The position numbers and the translations under genes were made by a program. Of a DNA stretch of 64,000 nt, positions 27,801-34,450 are shown piece by piece. The DNA is from Cyclobacteriaceae bacterium (GTDB taxonomy: Bacteria; Bacteroidota; Bacteroidia; Cytophagales; Cyclobacteriaceae), in the NCBI GenBank assembly GCA_028285685.1, contig JANQOR010000024.1, positions 24,713-88,712 on the forward strand, written 5' to 3'. Position 1 is the first letter of the stretch. Each line of letters begins with the position of its first letter. The notes beneath the pieces are model-generated. The model was not told the origin of the DNA and made no database searches. It saw only the letters and a list, made by a program, of their open reading frames with translations.

Positions 27801-29618
27801 ATCCTTATTACTTCCATTACAACAATAGTGGCGATGCTCCCACTGGCAATGGGGCAAGCTGAATATGTAGTTAATATCGGACAACCTTTTGCAATAACTG
27901 TAATGGGGGGCCTGGCGTTCAGCACACTTCTCACCCTGATCTATATCCCCACAATGAGCGCTGGGTTGGAAAGTGTCTTGAAATGGTTTAGAAATCTCAA
28001 GCCAGCCATAAAGATCACACAGATCTTATTGATGACCGCCTCCTGTGCTTTGATCTATACGGAAGTCGACGGTTTCATCTGGCAGATGCTTGGCATAATT
28101 TCGGCGGTAATACTCATACCTGGAGGAACGCATTTCGTCATGACATCTCTGCGGCAAGCCAATGCCAAAATGGTGGATGCTAACGAGGAAATGAGGATTG
28201 AAATCCAAAACCTCACAAAGGTTTATGGTCGGGACAAGCGATGGTTAAGGGAGTGGAAAGGCAACAAACACCTATTCGACACACGTGGTGAATTTGTTGT
28301 CTCCGTCAAATCGATACTTGAGAATCTCATCTGGCAAATCGCCCTTATTAGTTTCCTGGTCTATTTCATCTATTTCTACCTGGATAAGGCTTTCTGGCAG
28401 CTGTGCTTCATGATTGCACTTCATGTTCTGCTCATTTCAATAACACATGAAGTAACACACTTAATGGGTGAAAAAAGAAAAAGACTATCACGGATTATCC
28501 ACACAGTCCTTTTCTGGGGGTTCCCAATTTTAAGCTCCTCACACATATACAACGACATTAGTCCAAAGTTGAAAGCAGTAGCCATCTTTTTGATCGTCCT
28601 CTGGTTTCTTGGATTGATGTTGGTAAATATTTCCAGAAGGTTATCAACTCGCCCAGTAGACGTTTCTAAGATCAAAGGAAGGTTCAAACGAATCAGAACA
28701 TTGTACTATAAGGTGCTCCTGGCTATTCCTTTTGTGGGCAAAAAGAAAGAGCCATTCAAGGCGCTGGCTGGTGTGAGTCTAAATATTGAGCAAGGGATGT
28801 TCGGACTGCTGGGGCCAAATGGCGCAGGGAAAACCACTCTTATGCGAATACTATGTGGCATCATGGATCAGAGCTACGGTAAGATATGGATCAATGGACA
28901 TGACACTAGTGTTCGCCGAGAAGAGCTTCAGGGGCTCATCGGCTATCTGCCACAGGCATTTGGTACCTACGAAAACATGACTCCCTACCAGTTCCTCGAT
29001 TATCAGGCATTGCTAAGGAAAATTACCAATAAGAAAAAACGAGAGGAAAGGGTCCAGTACGTTCTGAAAGCGGTTCACATGGACGAGCATCAACACAAGA
29101 AGATCGGATCCTTCTCGGGTGGAATGAAGCAGCGAATTGGAATTGCTCAGATTTTACTCCATCTTCCAAAAATCCTGGTTGTAGATGAGCCAACTGCTGG
29201 ACTAGATCCCCTGGAACGAATCCGGTTCAGAAACCTGTTAGTCGAGCTAAGCCGGGAGAGAATTGTCGTATTTTCAACTCATATCATCGAAGACATTGCA
29301 AGTTCTTGTAATCACCTCGCAGTTCTTATAAAGGGGAACATCGAGTACATGGGCAGTCCCACTTCCATGGCTGAACTTGCGAAGGATTATGTGTGGGAAT
29401 TTTCTGTTACCCCCGACGAATTCGAACAATTGAAGCAAGAACATTCCATCGTACATCACATGCGTGACGGGGACAAGATCAGGGTTAAATGCCTGTCAAA
29501 GACAAAACCGGATGAGAATGCCAAACAGATTCGGGCGAACTTGGAAGATGCGTACTTGTGGCTAATGAAAAGTAAAAACAAAAACGGACATGAAGAGTTA
29601 TCTGCTGTTAGCGCTTAA
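24879..29618 (+). CDS. RND pump fused to an ABC ATPase domain
   Basis: A 1579-residue single ORF with no frameshift visible. Residues 1-1055 are a complete RND pump (LPVELFPNVELPVLIV near the start; GMLLDNSVVVIEN in TM4; VVNNGIILIDYSR in TM10). Two extra hydrophobic segments follow (about 1055-1100). An ABC N-terminal strand, IEIQNLTKVYG, starts near 1107, but the fold is then interrupted by about 165 residues with four hydrophobic segments and an HEVTH sequence (1190-1194). The ABC domain resumes at FKALAGVSLNIEQG with Walker A GPNGAGKT (1312-1319), signature FSGGMKQRIGIAQ, Walker B ILVVDEPTAGLDP and switch His FSTHIIEDI. Every ABC motif is intact. The ABC part is a paralog of the ATPase at 14894-15784. 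The next gene, an ABC-2 permease, overlaps its 3' end by 29 bp. Confidence 0.88.
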   Translation: MAKTGLLHVIIRRKTLVSMLFIGFSVMGYISYQKLPVELFPNVELPVLIVRVNAASEVDPRYMESQAIIPLEGAISTLEGIEEINASADSQEGMIFISFKQDVNIKYAYLKLEQKVSNVKPDLPPGFGVNIIKIDTEQFTNTFMDLQVLGGGGVDRVRNITDQYITDRLNDIDGIGGVEVFGGRQKTIEIIMDDEICEANGITPNTINNVLSQNSNKSAYAGRVTRNGQDVFVNVSAELKNIKNIQSLVVSDKGPLLLSDVASVFFGVKEQTTLSRVNGKDAVSIRLSKDSQANLISVSERTLTAIAEINEDLEPMDAEIIVQSNRAEIMVKNIDQIKSLALVGGLLAVFVLWVFLRRLRFILSIALAIPISVYTAFNFFYAYNISVNSLTLIGMALAIGMLLDNSVVVIENIYRHVVNKKPAEDAVVDGTKEVMRSVIAATLTTVTVFLPFIFSSNFLVTLIGTHIGVSIISTLLVSLVVALVLIPMLAHTVIKSESKAKNPLIKNASIRQRIIQMYLVILKACFRKPAATIIGGLVLFFVTIGLSFLVSFANSNEVETSEMNMFVTMPQGSTLAAADVRIAKIEEQVMNVGVVDQVISQISENSTVLTVQLVEGFNKLDSISLADVRGILDNIADDNDDLEIALDQQQAAARGPRRGPSNSDTFERLLGIGGNSERIIIKGQDFALMQTIANDLNTFVGGLQSISESYVNVSPERPEAHILFDQMTMSEFGITQENVAAGLNDFQPSFESGSRFVSGNEEFEITIRTHNQINEGAKEMKDLRAMPVVNAAGATYELEDFGSVIYSSGESGIQRLNQEKQIEITYNFIDEVVDSESLLEASRVEIDQIVNSINIPSGVVVDVIHEEPLFEEFYFLIAAAIVIIFMILASVFESLYLPVVIMFSIPLSAIGAFMGLTFTGNSLMNANTLIGFLILLGVVVNNGIILIDYSRILRRKGFNRYRSLMISGISRIRPILITSITTIVAMLPLAMGQAEYVVNIGQPFAITVMGGLAFSTLLTLIYIPTMSAGLESVLKWFRNLKPAIKITQILLMTASCALIYTEVDGFIWQMLGIISAVILIPGGTHFVMTSLRQANAKMVDANEEMRIEIQNLTKVYGRDKRWLREWKGNKHLFDTRGEFVVSVKSILENLIWQIALISFLVYFIYFYLDKAFWQLCFMIALHVLLISITHEVTHLMGEKRKRLSRIIHTVLFWGFPILSSSHIYNDISPKLKAVAIFLIVLWFLGLMLVNISRRLSTRPVDVSKIKGRFKRIRTLYYKVLLAIPFVGKKKEPFKALAGVSLNIEQGMFGLLGPNGAGKTTLMRILCGIMDQSYGKIWINGHDTSVRREELQGLIGYLPQAFGTYENMTPYQFLDYQALLRKITNKKKREERVQYVLKAVHMDEHQHKKIGSFSGGMKQRIGIAQILLHLPKILVVDEPTAGLDPLERIRFRNLLVELSRERIVVFSTHIIEDIASSCNHLAVLIKGNIEYMGSPTSMAELAKDYVWEFSVTPDEFEQLKQEHSIVHHMRDGDKIRVKCLSKTKPDENAKQIRANLEDAYLWLMKSKNKNGHEELSAVSA

Positions 29619-30291
29619 GCTTACGACGTATAATATCAAAGTCATATTTGCCAACAAGTTCGTCTACTTTGTTCTGGCCGCATTCCTCTTCTTCGGTATG
29701 ATCATTACGATCACCATTTTTGAAGATCCAAACTTCAATGAGGCGGTTATCTACGGATTTTTAGTCTTTCCGGGACTGTTGTTGATTTTTTACCCAATGG
29801 CTTACGGCATACAAAATGACGATGATTCGAAAATGCTAGAGACCATCTTCGGGATTCCCAATTACCGATACAAAGTCTGGCTGGTACGTTTTGTCCTGAC
29901 CATTTTTGTAGCTGGAGTTATCCTTGTATTTCTGGGTGTAGTAGCCAACATTACCTTATTCCGTTTCAATATTCTTCCAATGCTAGGTCAAGTGTTGTTC
30001 CCCATTACATTCCTTGGTGCCATGGCATTTATGGTTTCGACGTTGGCAAAAAACGGGAATGGAACGGCCATTATCATGGTGATTGTCAGTTTCATCTTCT
30101 TTGTTTTTGCAGAGGAGATCGAATACAACGCCTGGAATATATTTCTGAATCCATTCAGTGAACCGCGTGACATGAGCGAATTCATCTGGCTGAATGTGAT
30201 CTTCAAAAATCGATTGTACCTGACAATCGGAACCACACTATTCCTTTTGTATGGTATGTTTAATCTGCAGTTCAGGGAAAAGTTCATTTAG
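29590..30291 (+). CDS. ABC-2-type permease, partner of the fused ATPase
   Basis: A 233-residue inner-membrane protein with about six hydrophobic spans. Residues 15-45 (NIKVIFANKFVYFVLAAFLFFGM) and a soluble loop QNDDDSKMLETIFGIPNYRYKVWLVRF match the ABC-2 type, where the charged loop contacts the ATPase. Its start lies 29 bp inside the RND-ABC gene, so translation is coupled. It supplies the membrane partner that the fused ABC domain would need. It is the last gene of the exporter run; the next gene, MarR, has its own operators. Confidence 0.8.
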   Translation: MKSYLLLALKLTTYNIKVIFANKFVYFVLAAFLFFGMIITITIFEDPNFNEAVIYGFLVFPGLLLIFYPMAYGIQNDDDSKMLETIFGIPNYRYKVWLVRFVLTIFVAGVILVFLGVVANITLFRFNILPMLGQVLFPITFLGAMAFMVSTLAKNGNGTAIIMVIVSFIFFVFAEEIEYNAWNIFLNPFSEPRDMSEFIWLNVIFKNRLYLTIGTTLFLLYGMFNLQFREKFI

Positions 30292-30358
30292 CAAAAAACA
30301 CCTCCATATCGAATACTAGCTGTTGGCATAAAACTCGCCACGAATAGATAGAACATAA

Positions 30359-30370
30359 TTAACTAGTTAA
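30359..30370. promoter_or_regulatory. MarR operator candidate 1
   Basis: TTAACTAGTTAA is a perfect 12-bp palindrome 38 bp before the MarR start. A second copy lies 31 bp away centre to centre, close to three helical turns. Confidence 0.6.
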
Positions 30371-30390
30371 GCAAATGTTCTATATTTACA

Positions 30391-30400
30391 TAACTAGTTA
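30391..30400. promoter_or_regulatory. MarR operator candidate 2
   Basis: TAACTAGTTA, a perfect 10-bp core shared with the palindrome at 30359-30370, placed 7 bp before the MarR start. TATATTTA at 30381-30388 lies between the two copies and may be the -7 element, so two bound dimers would enclose the promoter. Confidence 0.6.
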
Positions 30401-30407
30401 AGTATTT

Positions 30408-30896
30408 ATGGAAGACTACCTAAAAGAGTTGGGACATTTGGGATTGATCGCCCGACTGAAACGTATCAGTGACTCGATGATATACAGCATTCGGGACGTC
30501 TACAAAATGAAAGCATTTGAGATTGAACCCAATTGGCACCTTGTTTTCCTTGCTTTGAAGAAACACGGGAGCCGAACCATGACCGAACTATCAGAAGCTT
30601 TTGGTCTCTCCCAACCAGCCCTGGTGAAGATCATCAACAAGATGAAGCAAAAAGGCTACCTAGATTTTATCAAAGACGAAAAAGACAGCAGGAAAACACA
30701 ACTTCGCCTTTCACAAAAAGCAAAAGAGGAGCTGCCTCAATTCGAAGAAGTCTGGAATGCCGGTCAAAACTCGATCTCGATCATGCTGGCAGAAAGACAC
30801 GAGTTTTTGAGCCAGCTGGGAGAATTGGAGCAACTCATCAAGAAGAAGAATTTCAAGGAGCGGATACTGGAGCAATTGGAAAAGGAAAAAGCATGA
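30408..30896 (+). CDS. MarR-family transcriptional regulator
   Basis: A 162-residue winged-helix protein. The DNA-binding part includes KKHGSRTMTELSEAFGLSQPALVKIINKMKQKGYL read across residues 50-85, followed by the wing FIKDEKDSRKTQLRLSQKAKEEL (about 86-108), matching the MarR pattern of D-x-R-x5-L/T. Long helices flank the domain for dimerisation. The stop overlaps the start of the PLP enzyme gene as ATGA, so both are one operon. Two matching palindromes upstream suggest autorepression. Confidence 0.9.
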   Translation: MEDYLKELGHLGLIARLKRISDSMIYSIRDVYKMKAFEIEPNWHLVFLALKKHGSRTMTELSEAFGLSQPALVKIINKMKQKGYLDFIKDEKDSRKTQLRLSQKAKEELPQFEEVWNAGQNSISIMLAERHEFLSQLGELEQLIKKKNFKERILEQLEKEKA

Positions 30897-31795
30897 TTGG
30901 AAATACCCCATTGATTAAATTGAAAAAGCTGTCTGAACCTGGATGTGCTGATATCTACGTCAAATACGAAGGTGGTAATCCGACTGGGAGTATGAAAGAC
31001 CGTATGGCTCTCTCCATGGTGGAGGGAGCAGAACAAAGAGGCGAACTTAAGAAGGGTTACAAAGTGATCGAATACACAGGGGGAAGCACCGGCAGCTCAC
31101 TGGCGATGGTTTGCGCAATCAAGGGATATGAGGCACATTTTGTTTCTTCAGACGCATTCGCGGACGAAAAACTGAGAACCATGGAAGCTTTTGGTGCTAA
31201 GCTTGAACTCATCAAAAGCGCTGAAGGGCTCAATGCACAGCTTATAGATGACATGATAGCTGGGGTAAGAGAGCTGAGCAATGAGCCCCATACCTTTTGG
31301 ACCGACCAGGTGAACAACGTTGACAACCGAAACGCATATCACAAGATGGCGAGAGAGATTATGGAGGTGCTCGGAACGGAAATTGACGAATTTATGACTG
31401 GTATTGGAGGAGGAGGCTGCTTTTCAGGCAATGCCGAAGTTTTCAAAAAAGAGATTCCCAACATCAATTGTATTGCTATCGAACCTTACAATGTTCGTAA
31501 CGTCTCGGGTGGAGACACTTCCGGAACGCATAAACTTGAAGGTATCGGACTGTCCTTCCTCCCGTCTATTTTCAGGACAGATCTGGTAGACGAAGTGATT
31601 GCAGTAAAAGACGAGGACGCTTACGAAACGGCAAGGAAGTTAGCAAGAATGGAAGGCATCTTCGGCGGAATCACCTCAGGTGCTAACGTTTGGGCAGCTC
31701 TACAAAGAGCACGAGTTTTAGGTGAAGGTAAAAAGATAGTGACTGTGATCATTGATTCCGGATTGAGATACCTGGACGGAGATCTGTACCGATGA
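30893..31795 (+). CDS. Cysteine synthase-like PLP enzyme
   Basis: The start at 30893 (MIGNTPLIKLKKL, 300 residues) is chosen because the same frame opens further upstream only by reading through the MarR gene, while IGNTPL is the universal start of this family. It is a fold-type II PLP enzyme: NPTGSMKDRMAL holds the PLP lysine (K35), and GIGGGGCFSGNAEVF is the phosphate loop. The substrate loop reads TGGSTGSS where O-acetylserine sulfhydrylases have TSGNTG, so the natural acceptor may not be O-acetylserine. It is coupled to MarR by an ATGA overlap. Cysteine or a related sulfur or amino-acid conversion is inferred. Confidence 0.8.
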   Translation: MIGNTPLIKLKKLSEPGCADIYVKYEGGNPTGSMKDRMALSMVEGAEQRGELKKGYKVIEYTGGSTGSSLAMVCAIKGYEAHFVSSDAFADEKLRTMEAFGAKLELIKSAEGLNAQLIDDMIAGVRELSNEPHTFWTDQVNNVDNRNAYHKMAREIMEVLGTEIDEFMTGIGGGGCFSGNAEVFKKEIPNINCIAIEPYNVRNVSGGDTSGTHKLEGIGLSFLPSIFRTDLVDEVIAVKDEDAYETARKLARMEGIFGGITSGANVWAALQRARVLGEGKKIVTVIIDSGLRYLDGDLYR

Positions 31796-31822
31796 GCATT
31801 TAGACACCTTCTGCCTACATCG

Positions 31823-31830
31823 TATATTTG
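31823..31830 (+). promoter_or_regulatory. Bacteroidota -7 element before the ArsR gene
   Basis: TATATTTG matches TAnnTTTG exactly. No good TTG lies 19-20 bp upstream, so only the -7 half is supported. Transcription starting a few bases downstream leaves little leader for the ATG at 31846 and favours 31885. Confidence 0.4.
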
Positions 31831-31884
31831 TAAAAAGCGATTGGCATGCGAATTCGAAGCGAAGTATCAAGCCCTTACATTACT

Positions 31885-32175
31885 ATGGAAGACCAGAAAA
31901 TGGCCGAAATTGCGAATGCACTTGCCCATCCGCTCCGAGTTGCTCTTGTGAGATATCTTAGTACCAAAGACAAAGGTGACGGCCTTGACAATGCCACTTG
32001 CAATAAGGACCTGGTTGAAATGTTTGATTATTCCCAATCCACCATGTCTCAACATGTAAAAATTCTACGGGACTGTGGTTTGTTCCAGGTGGAGCGAAAA
32101 GACCAGTTTAGGTTCTACTTTCTTAACAGGGAGCTACTAAAGGAGTACAATGACTTTTTAAAGCGATTGGATTAA
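31885..32175 (+). CDS. ArsR-type winged-helix regulator
   Basis: The ATG at 31885 (MEDQKMAEIANALAHPLRVALVRYL, 96 residues) gives a normal ArsR start; an ATG at 31846 would add 13 residues. The helix-turn-helix is DYSQSTMSQHVKILRDCGLF and the wing is VERKDQFRFYFLN. There is one Cys in the turn before helix 3 (NATCNKD) and one in RDCGLF, so metal binding is possible but the classical CxCxxC of ArsR is missing. It is convergent with the phosphatase gene, with 7 bp between the stops. It is one candidate for the protein that binds the shared operator at 34427 and 42366. Confidence 0.8.
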   Translation: MEDQKMAEIANALAHPLRVALVRYLSTKDKGDGLDNATCNKDLVEMFDYSQSTMSQHVKILRDCGLFQVERKDQFRFYFLNRELLKEYNDFLKRLD

Positions 32176-32182
32176 ATTTCAA

Positions 32183-33043
32183 TTACTTACTCCACTCCCC
32201 TTTCGCTTTCTTCAGATCTGCAAGAAACGTTCTATTCTCAAGCATCATCACCAGCATTTGATGTGCTAGCACGCGAGCTGCCTCCTCATCACTGGGATAA
32301 TGAATACCCATGATCTCCCTGGACTCCCCTACTTCAAAGGCAAGATCTATGAAGGCTCCCCTTCTAATAGGGATCAATTCACTCCAGGTAAAGGCCTGGA
32401 TGTAAGCCCACAACGTATGGCCACTAGCAAATGATGGGTTCGGAACACGTCCCATCGGTTTGAGCCTCGGTTCCAGGTGATAAGGTCGTGGACGCAGATG
32501 ATGATACTTTACAGAAAACTCCACGATGCGCATGTCACGTGTAACTCCGGCAAGCAGATGCGTGGTAGCCGGATAGCTATCAGGATTGCATTTAGATCCA
32601 ATAATAGACTCACATTCCCAGAAGAGGTCTTCAACATTGCCATATTCTCCATTCTTTTCAAGAGGCGGCCAATAGCCGATCGAAGCAATTTCATACGCCC
32701 GTCTTCTCTTACCCGCATCTCTTTTCTCCTGCCACTCCAGCAAATAATCCAACTCAGCTCTGGTCTGTTCTGAACTGTTAGAGGGAAAGGCAACGAGCGA
32801 TTGCAGGGTCGAAATGTCTTTGCGTTGAAGGTAGGATGGCTCTATTCCTATGAATTGCTTTCCCGTTGCACGCTCCGATGCAGGATAGCGCATTGCATTT
32901 AATTCCGTTTGATCAGGATCTGGATCAGCGCTCAATTTTTGAAGTTCTTGGTAGTAACCTGAAACGGATTCCAGCGGCTGAATGGATTGGGAAAAGAGAG
33001 AGAAGCTAAGTGCTAGTAGCAGGGAGGTCGAGTAGTACTTCAT
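32183..33043 (-). CDS. Exported PAP2-type acid phosphatase
   Basis: The start at 33043 (MKYYSTSLLLALSFSLFSQS) gives a clean signal peptide; an ATG 15 bp upstream is possible. The 286-residue product carries the complete PAP2/class A phosphatase signature: KYHHLRPRP (K179, RP 186-187), PSFASGH (S207-H209) and SREIMGIHYPSD (R242, H248, D252). These form the vanadate-haloperoxidase-type phosphate site with a phospho-His intermediate. It should act in the periplasm on phosphomonoesters or lipid phosphates. No partner gene is adjacent on the same strand. Confidence 0.9.
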   Translation of the reverse strand: MKYYSTSLLLALSFSLFSQSIQPLESVSGYYQELQKLSADPDPDQTELNAMRYPASERATGKQFIGIEPSYLQRKDISTLQSLVAFPSNSSEQTRAELDYLLEWQEKRDAGKRRRAYEIASIGYWPPLEKNGEYGNVEDLFWECESIIGSKCNPDSYPATTHLLAGVTRDMRIVEFSVKYHHLRPRPYHLEPRLKPMGRVPNPSFASGHTLWAYIQAFTWSELIPIRRGAFIDLAFEVGESREIMGIHYPSDEEAARVLAHQMLVMMLENRTFLADLKKAKGEWSK

Positions 33044-33089
33044 TTTATCGTTTATCAACGATTTACGAAATAAAAAAAGACAAGTTTTC

Positions 33090-33119
33090 TTGGTGAATTA
33101 AAAAATCTATCTATATTTA
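33090..33119 (+). promoter_or_regulatory. Probable promoter of the ArsR-SRPBCC gene
   Basis: TTG at 33090-33092, 19 bp, then TATATTTA at 33112-33119, one mismatch from the Bacteroidota -7 consensus. The operator begins two bases downstream, covering the expected start site. Confidence 0.5.
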
Positions 33120-33120
33120 C

Positions 33121-33140
33121 ATGTTACCTTTTAGTAACAT
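33121..33140. promoter_or_regulatory. Perfect inverted repeat, ArsR-type operator
   Basis: ATGTTAC-CTTTTA-GTAACAT: perfect 7-bp arms with a 6-bp spacer, ending 10 bp before the start of the ArsR-SRPBCC gene. The 6-bp spacer matches that of the operators at 34427 and 42366, but the arm sequence differs. Confidence 0.65.
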
Positions 33141-33150
33141 ATAGGAAAAT

Positions 33151-33978
33151 ATGATAGTAAAACCCACTCAGGCACCCGTAGAGACAGATAATATCTGGAA
33201 AGCACTAGCTGATCCTACCCGGCGAAGATTGATGGATTTAGTGCGAGAATCCCCAAAAACGACCGGGCAGTTGGTGGAAGAGTTCGAAGAAATCGGACGA
33301 TGTGCGGTGATGAAACACCTGTCGATCCTGGAAAAAGTCAACCTGATTATTCCTAAAAAAGAAGGCAAACACCGGTGGAATCATATCAACGCGATTCCCT
33401 TACAGGAGGTCTATGAACGATGGGTAAAGAAGTACGAAGCGCAATGGGCAAGTAGCCTATTGCAATTAAAGGAGCTCTCAGAATACAAGGCAAACGAAAA
33501 TGAACTAACAGATAAATTAATCATGCAACAATCAAAATCAGTAAACATCCTCATGGAGATTCCCATTGAGGCAGGTCAGGATCAAGTATGGGAATGCTTG
33601 ATCAAGGATGTGGGCTTATGGTGGAGAAAAGATTTCTACACCAGTCCCAAAACGCAAAATTTTATCATCGAACCAAAACCTGGTGGTAAAATGTATGAAG
33701 ATTATGGAAACAACGAAGGGCTGGTTTGGGCGGATGTCATTGTGCTTGACTCCCCTAACGTGCTCGAACTCAAAGGCCATCTTTCACCCCAGTTTGGTGG
33801 ACCGGCTTTTTCCTTCATCAGGCTTTCCTTACAAGGGGATGACAACAAAACAACGCTGACACTTTCCGATACGGTATTCGGAGAGGTTTCCGAAAAGACA
33901 GAACAAGACCTAACGGAGGGATGGAAAATGCTTTTCGAAGACGGATTTAGAAATTATGTACACCAAAAATTAAACTAA
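33151..33978 (+). CDS. ArsR HTH fused to SRPBCC/AHSA1 ligand-binding domain
   Basis: A 275-residue two-domain protein. Residues 15-105 are an ArsR-type winged helix (NIWKALADPTRRRLMDLV, then RCAVMKHLSILEKVNLI and the wing EGKHRWNHINAIP). Residues about 130-275 are an AHSA1/START-like SRPBCC domain (VNILMEIPIEAGQDQVWECL, VGLWWRKDF, GGKMYEDYGNNEGLVWADV, and the C-terminal helix GWKMLFEDGFRNYV). The SRPBCC cavity probably senses a hydrophobic ligand that controls DNA binding. It has its own promoter and a perfect operator. An NTF2-like gene follows after 1 bp and is likely co-transcribed. Confidence 0.85.
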   Translation: MIVKPTQAPVETDNIWKALADPTRRRLMDLVRESPKTTGQLVEEFEEIGRCAVMKHLSILEKVNLIIPKKEGKHRWNHINAIPLQEVYERWVKKYEAQWASSLLQLKELSEYKANENELTDKLIMQQSKSVNILMEIPIEAGQDQVWECLIKDVGLWWRKDFYTSPKTQNFIIEPKPGGKMYEDYGNNEGLVWADVIVLDSPNVLELKGHLSPQFGGPAFSFIRLSLQGDDNKTTLTLSDTVFGEVSEKTEQDLTEGWKMLFEDGFRNYVHQKLN

Positions 33979-33979
33979 T

Positions 33980-34390
33980 ATGAAAAATGTAATCACAACA
34001 CTTCTTCTTCTTGGATCTTTGATGTCGCAAGCTCAAGACGCCATACCTGAGGTTTTGAAAGACCAATTTGACGCATTCAACACAGGCAATATTGATCGCC
34101 TGGTGGCCAACGTCTCGGATGATTTCAAATGGTTCTATATAACCTCTGATACACTACTGCTCGAAATAAAGGGAAAAGAGGCTTTTCGTCAGGGGATGGA
34201 GTCTTATTTCGGAGCTGGTGTGAAAGTGAATTCCGAAATCGAGTCTTATGCGATCGACGGGAATCGAATTAGTTTTCGGGAGGTCGTTAGTCACAAAAAC
34301 AGAAACGGTGACCTGGTGTCCTCCTCTGCTATGGGCATCTATCAACTTAAAGATGAGAAGATCTTTCGCGCGTGGTATTTCATTGATTGA
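33980..34390 (+). CDS. Exported NTF2/SnoaL-like protein
   Basis: A 136-residue protein with a signal peptide (about residues 1-18, ending SQAQ) and the cone-shaped NTF2-like fold pattern: VLKDQFDAFNTGNIDRLVANVSDDFKWFYI, GKEAFRQGMESYFG, and a final strand IYQLKDEKIFRAWYFID. No catalytic Asp-His pair could be assigned with confidence. It starts one base after the ArsR-SRPBCC stop, so it is probably under the same repressor. Its role is unknown; small-molecule binding or turnover in the periplasm is possible. Confidence 0.7.
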   Translation: MKNVITTLLLLGSLMSQAQDAIPEVLKDQFDAFNTGNIDRLVANVSDDFKWFYITSDTLLLEIKGKEAFRQGMESYFGAGVKVNSEIESYAIDGNRISFREVVSHKNRNGDLVSSSAMGIYQLKDEKIFRAWYFID

Positions 34391-34396
34391 TGGTAT

Positions 34397-34427
34397 TTGG
34401 TTTATAATTTTTGTCGTAATATATTCG
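34397..34427 (+). promoter_or_regulatory. Probable promoter of the flavoprotein gene
   Basis: TTG at 34397-34399, 20 bp, then TATATTCG at 34420-34427 (one mismatch to TAnnTTTG). The operator overlaps the last base of the -7 element and runs to the start codon. Confidence 0.5.
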
Positions 34428-34450
34428 TATATCGTTAATAAACGATATAC
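34427..34450. promoter_or_regulatory. Perfect operator GTATATCGT-N6-ACGATATAC, copy 1
   Basis: Perfect 9-bp arms (10 bp when the next inner T/A pair is counted) around a 6-bp spacer TAATAA, directly abutting the ATG at 34451. The same arms and spacer length recur at 42366-42389 before the MerB-like gene. An ArsR-family protein is the likely ligand because of the operator style and the neighbouring ArsR genes. Confidence 0.75.

Noticed and set aside
30533-30892. 120-codon N-terminal extension of the cysteine-synthase-like gene
   Set aside because: It reads the MarR gene in the wrong frame. The family start MIGNTPL coincides with an ATGA overlap at 30893.
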